The notes beneath the pieces are model-generated. The model ran no database searches and had not been told where the DNA came from. It was given only the letters and a program-made list of their open reading frames with translations. The position numbers were made by a program, and so were the translations under genes. Below are positions 59,607 through 64,000 of a stretch of DNA of 64,000 nt, piece by piece. The stretch spans positions 14,608,588 through 14,672,587 of the forward strand of contig OX359247.1 of the NCBI GenBank assembly GCA_947179485.1. The letters run 5' to 3'. Numbering within the stretch: the first letter of the stretch is position 1; every line of letters begins with the position of its first letter. Origin of the DNA: Allacma fusca (lineage: Eukaryota > Arthropoda > Collembola > Symphypleona > Sminthuridae).

Positions 59607-62600
59607 GTAGCCTTTTATTGTTATTATTACTCACGTTGAATACTTGAATGGTTCGCCTTTGCTTTCATGTCATTTTTTATTCCATTTAAATTTATTAGCA
59701 TTTCCCCTTCGACACTCCACATGTGTACATCCTCTAGGGTCTCTCTCTCTCTCTCTCTCCCTCTCTCAAGCTATCACATTACATTACCACTACGGATATA
59801 ATTACCGTGATGGCTTATAGGGATTATGTACTAGGCACTCTCCGTTTGCGTCACCTTGGTCTCACTTTACCTCACAGATCTGTATACTCTACCCTCATAA
59901 TTTAGTTATTTCACGTAATTGATCATATATGCTATTGGGACGGATACAAATCTGAGCCCTGATCGTCAATACATTCACTGAAAGGAAAATCCTGCTGGAT
60001 AATTTATGGTCGATTAACTCATTAGATTGTGATTCCTTTGGAGCTTGCCTCAAAACTATTATTGTCAGGATATGTATCTGAAAGAGCAGGGGGAATTATG
60101 CCTTTGGTAATTTGTACAGTTTCCCTAATCTTTGCACATGAATGCGTCTCAAGTCTGTGGGTACACCTAAATAAATGGACAAGAGTTGTGTACGCGATTA
60201 CACAAAATTCCTAGCATTTGCCATCCCATTAATTAGCGCTTACAACCCCGTTTACCTTACTTAAAACGTTTTTTCTTGTACACTAAAGTTCCATTCAAGT
60301 GTAACTTGGAGACGGAGGACTGCTATTGAGGAATTGTTAGATGTTGTCTATGTGTATAGTGTCTTTGTGGAATTTTTGTAAAAGCCTGCCTTGGAGCAGT
60401 CCTGTCATCTCTGATTAGCTCTGAAGAATTTAATTCGGGATCTTTCCCAATTACAACTTGGGCCCTGTAATCTGACCAAAGCTGTCTCGACCATAGAGTA
60501 TATAGGGCTAGGGAGGCTGCTTGTGTGAGTCGGACTAAGCTCACGCATCAAATCCTAATTGCACGCAGGGCAATTATAAATTCATGAAAAAGACTTAAGG
60601 CTAATACCCCTTAATAAATTCCGTCTGAAGTGCGGGCCCGAGGTTATCAGTGTTGGATTGTACCATTAGGGAGGGCAGCCTCAGAAGAAGGTAATCAGAG
60701 CGTTAATGTCACTTGTGGTAATGTTGCATTTAAAATCAAGGGCTTTTGGATTTTCCTAGACATGTACGTTCCGTGAGGACTGTCGATACATATATGTAAG
60801 GTGTAGATGATATTTAAACACCTTCCAGATAAGAGACTCATCTCTTTCCCCTTATCCCCATCATATATCTACGTATATTTAAAACACTTCGTGTGTGAAC
60901 TGTTGCGTTCCACTTGAACAAGATTCACTGCATCCATTACACAACTGCCCATCATTGTCACTATTGCTCTACAATTATGACTATTAAAAGATGCGTGCGA
61001 GGAGTGTTGAGTTGGAGGGATCTACATTGTCGTACATACTGTATGTAGGTATGCTTTCCGTGAGAGCATGACATGTCGTCGATGAAACCTGAGTTTACCC
61101 AGTTTACAGAAATAACAGCTTGGAAGATAATAAATTGTGTGGTTATGGCCGTTATGGTTCACTTTCAAGAACAATAGCATTTAGCACTATATGTGTACAA
61201 TGTCGCTCATAGGTACTATGGCCAAAGAGTTGTTGACGCGAGTCAATTGGAAGTAGTCACAAGAGGTACATACAATTACAGTCGTGGAGCATCATATATA
61301 TAGTGAAAAATCATTTGCACGTTCTCCATTAAAAATACCTCAGTGTCTAACAAGTAGCATTTAAAGGTAGTGCACAAATAAGTGTCAAACTTTCATAATT
61401 TTCTAGCCATTATTTTCTGGGAGATAGTGCGTGATTAGGAGGAAAATCAATCACATGCGTGATCACAGCGGAGAAAAAAAAAATCAATCATAATGATAAC
61501 TGCCTCTGTAGCTTTGACCATAGTTCTTGGCTCATGTACACAAGGTGAGCCTACCCATAACCCAAGAATTAAGTGAAAACTTGAGAGAAAAATGGTCAGT
61601 TAAATGCAAACCTATGAGTTTTGAGGAATCCTCACTCTTTACTATGTTACTTCTTTGAAGATTCACTTTCTCATATATTACTCCTTTGTATTGGAGGTTT
61701 CGTGCGTATTTAAAATTTAGGTTTCATTTTTCACAGGGGAAAAACTAACTTGACAACTTTGATAAAATATTGTCTCTGCTTAAAACACTCCATACATACA
61801 GTACTGTATACAAGGCTTGCATGCTTCCACATGTATGTATATATAATTATATATCTACTTGTACATATGTACCCGTCTCAAAGACAGGCTTGTTTGTGTA
61901 CATACGGATCCTGTACAGTCTGCTCTTACTATGTACATATGTATATACAGATACAAGCACAAACCATGTCATCAATCTGACACTTAAATGTTTTCAATAA
62001 ACGTCTTACCCCTTCTTCTAATACTGTTGAAGAGGCTGGTTAATGACCCTCCTCCAAATGTTTTGTCATCTGAGTCTTTGTTGCTGTCAAGCCCTTCAGG
62101 TTCTCATTGAGGAAGAGATATTTTTTTTTTGATTTAATAAAAAAATCGTAAAAGTAAATCAAAACCAATGTTTCCAAAGCATTTCATGCTTACACATTGT
62201 GGGTGGACAGTCCAAATAATAGCTTGAGCAATTCTTACCAGAATGAAATACGGACTGTAGGATGTATCTGTAAATCTGTATGTTCAGTGGATTGAGGGTT
62301 TTTGTAGGGAAATAAGACACACACAAATATTCCTTGCTCTCAGACAAAAAATCCTGACTTTAATAGTAACAGCCGCGGAGCATTGTCCGATTTGATAATT
62401 AATTTATGGTTTTCATTCCTGAGACGAAAATGAATACTTTTATGAATACAATTGTAATTAGCAAATAGGAAATAAATAACTGATTTGAATAATGGACAGA
62501 CGCAAGAGCAGGCGGAAAATACACATAATTATACAGGAAGGGTTTTGAGAGTATCACTGAAATCACATCACATTAATTTTACGAATTATTATAGGGAACA

Positions 62601-63884
62601 TGCACTCGAATCAGCTGTTTTCCAAAATGTCAGACGTGACGCATTCCAAGATGAAGATGAGTATTGTTAGTAATTATATAAGTATCCTTGTGTGTAGGAG
62701 TCTTAGTGTGTGTTGAGTTGTACGAAAAAAAAGCTTTTTCAGGATTTCGCTCGGATTTATCTCTCATTGAAGTATTGTAAGTGGGTTTAGAAGCTATCAA
62801 TTACTCAGTAACAGAGGGGGAACTTTTTTTTTTTGGAATACTCTTGAATCTTCCCCCTCGTCGAATCTGATTACAGTGAACATTGATCACTTAGAGGAGA
62901 TTTAATGCAATAATTTTATTCAGAAATTTCTATGTAAATAGTATTTCCCAGTCCCGACTACAGACTACAAGATGTTCCCATGTTTTGGAGGGAAAAAAAC
63001 TGACAAGGAAATAATTTATTCATGTATTCATAATTATCTGTACGTAATGCAAACTGATGTAATGACGTCTCCTATATATCTCCTACTCTATAATTATTTG
63101 AAGATGAAAAAAGGGAAGATGAGACTCGGGGCCGGAGGAGACTTGCCTTTTTATGGTTGAGTCTTATTTGACGGCTCTTGACCAAGTCCAGTCGCTTGGA
63201 GGGATTGGAATATAAGTAGGATTTAACCTTTGGGAAACATTTGCGAAAAACATTTCATGTTATAGAATTATGGAAGAAACTCCGTTTAAAGCTTGTATGA
63301 AATTCAAGGACACACACTGTATTGTTTTTGGCAGGAGTTCACAATAATTTCCCGTGAAATATATTTGCACGAAATTGTCAAATTTAGTCATGGTTTCAAA
63401 CCTCTCATCATTATTCACCATAAAATCTATGCCTACGGAAGAGCTTGACTTTCAAATGGATGACGCCTATTCCAGTGCATCAGATACATATGTACATACA
63501 CAGAGCTAAATATGTACATAGGGTGTAAGGACAGGAACTGTTTAAACGTTTTACGTGAATTAATTTTTTTACCCTTTAAGGATTTGAATTCTTTGGTTCG
63601 CCCAGCATATCATGAACTTCATTAAAATTTGTTTTTGAAAAGATTTTCCCAGTGTATTTTTTATTACCCTTTTTTTCCCCTGGATTTCTTTTTCAATACA
63701 AGAATTAACCTAAAATTTGTACCTTGGTAAATACTTACACTAATGGGATCATAAAACAAAAGTGGGGAATGTGCCATCAAAAAAGTAGATACATACAGTC
63801 CAAGCCTGGGTTTCACTTTCGATTACCTATACATTGATTTCTCAATTGAACATTTCACATAAAAAAATAAATATTTTTTTAAAG
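59607..63884. other. probable intron(s) of the secreted-protein gene or intergenic
   Basis: Starts behind a strong donor, so much of it may be intron. It holds a CT run (59739-59767) and one phase-compatible candidate exon (62595-62670, ending in an acidic DEDEYC-stop). Nothing else is supported. Confidence 0.3.
59739..59767. repeat. (CT)n microsatellite
   Basis: About 10 CT units, one CC interruption, then more CT. Confidence 0.9.
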
Positions 63885-63889
63885 GAAAC

Positions 63890-63979
63890 ATGCCTCAAGG
63901 AGGAAAAACGTCTCAATGGGATTCTGTCTATACTTTAGATATAAAAAAAATTGTTGAATTCATGCAGAGATTTACAAAG
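63890..63979 (+). CDS. possible coding exon at the window edge
   Basis: An acceptor (TTTTTTTAAAG, ending 63884) is followed by ATG at 63890, 30 open codons (MPQGGKTSQWDSVYTLDIKK and ten more) and a consensus donor AAG/GTGAGA at 63980. The frame stays open to the window end. It could be the first coding exon of a gene that continues to the right, or an inner exon. I do not recognise the sequence, and the exon is short enough to be chance. Confidence 0.3.
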
Positions 63980-64000
63980 GTGAGAAATAACGAGAGAGTC

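Overview
The window is animal nuclear DNA, most likely from an arthropod. Genes are spliced, AT-rich and well spaced; most introns are 60-200 bases, but some are very long. A BEL/Pao retrotransposon, a minor-spliceosome (AT-AC) intron and a tandem pair of ecdysteroid-phosphate-phosphatase-like genes all fit an arthropod. A springtail-like hexapod is my guess from the style of the retroelement and the phosphatase pair, but the sequence does not prove it.

Layout. 1-2.7 kb: a gene-free flank holding a 1.1-kb hAT-like non-autonomous transposon with an 8-base target duplication. 2.9-6.0 kb (+): a nine-exon PRC1/Ase1/MAP65 spindle-midzone bundler, 638 aa, every coding intron in phase 0. 8.5-10.4 kb (+): NC2-alpha (DRAP1), 284 aa, a histone-fold TBP-corepressor subunit whose second coding intron is a textbook U12-type AT-AC intron. 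13.6-19.8 kb (+): an intact BEL/Pao element with 451-base LTRs that look identical by eye, a 5-base target duplication, a tRNA-Arg-type primer site and one 1746-aa Gag-Pol frame. 20.2-24.0 kb (-): two tandem five-exon histidine phosphatases (265 and 268 aa) related to the C-terminal domain of UBASH3/STS-1 and to insect ecdysteroid-phosphate phosphatase, both without UBA and SH3 domains. 25.4-48.6 kb (+): RPB8 (POLR2H), 150 aa in four exons spread over 23 kb, with an 18-kb first intron. That intron carries a 1.3-kb long-TIR DNA transposon and a dense set of CT/GA and GT microsatellites. 48.6-59.2 kb: no firm gene; a few weak exon-like pieces on the minus strand near 56 kb. 59.3 kb (+): the first coding exon of a secreted Ser/Asn/Gln-rich protein. 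63.9 kb (+): a possible exon of a gene running off the window.

The genes do not form a pathway. NC2-alpha and RPB8 belong to the general transcription machinery, PRC1 to cytokinesis, and the phosphatases may act in steroid-conjugate recycling. No operon-like arrangement is visible. Microsatellites are almost absent in the first 30 kb and frequent after it. I found no wholly new system. The best leads are the AT-AC intron, the young retroelement with a YVDN reverse-transcriptase box, the two non-autonomous DNA transposons, and the phosphatase pair.
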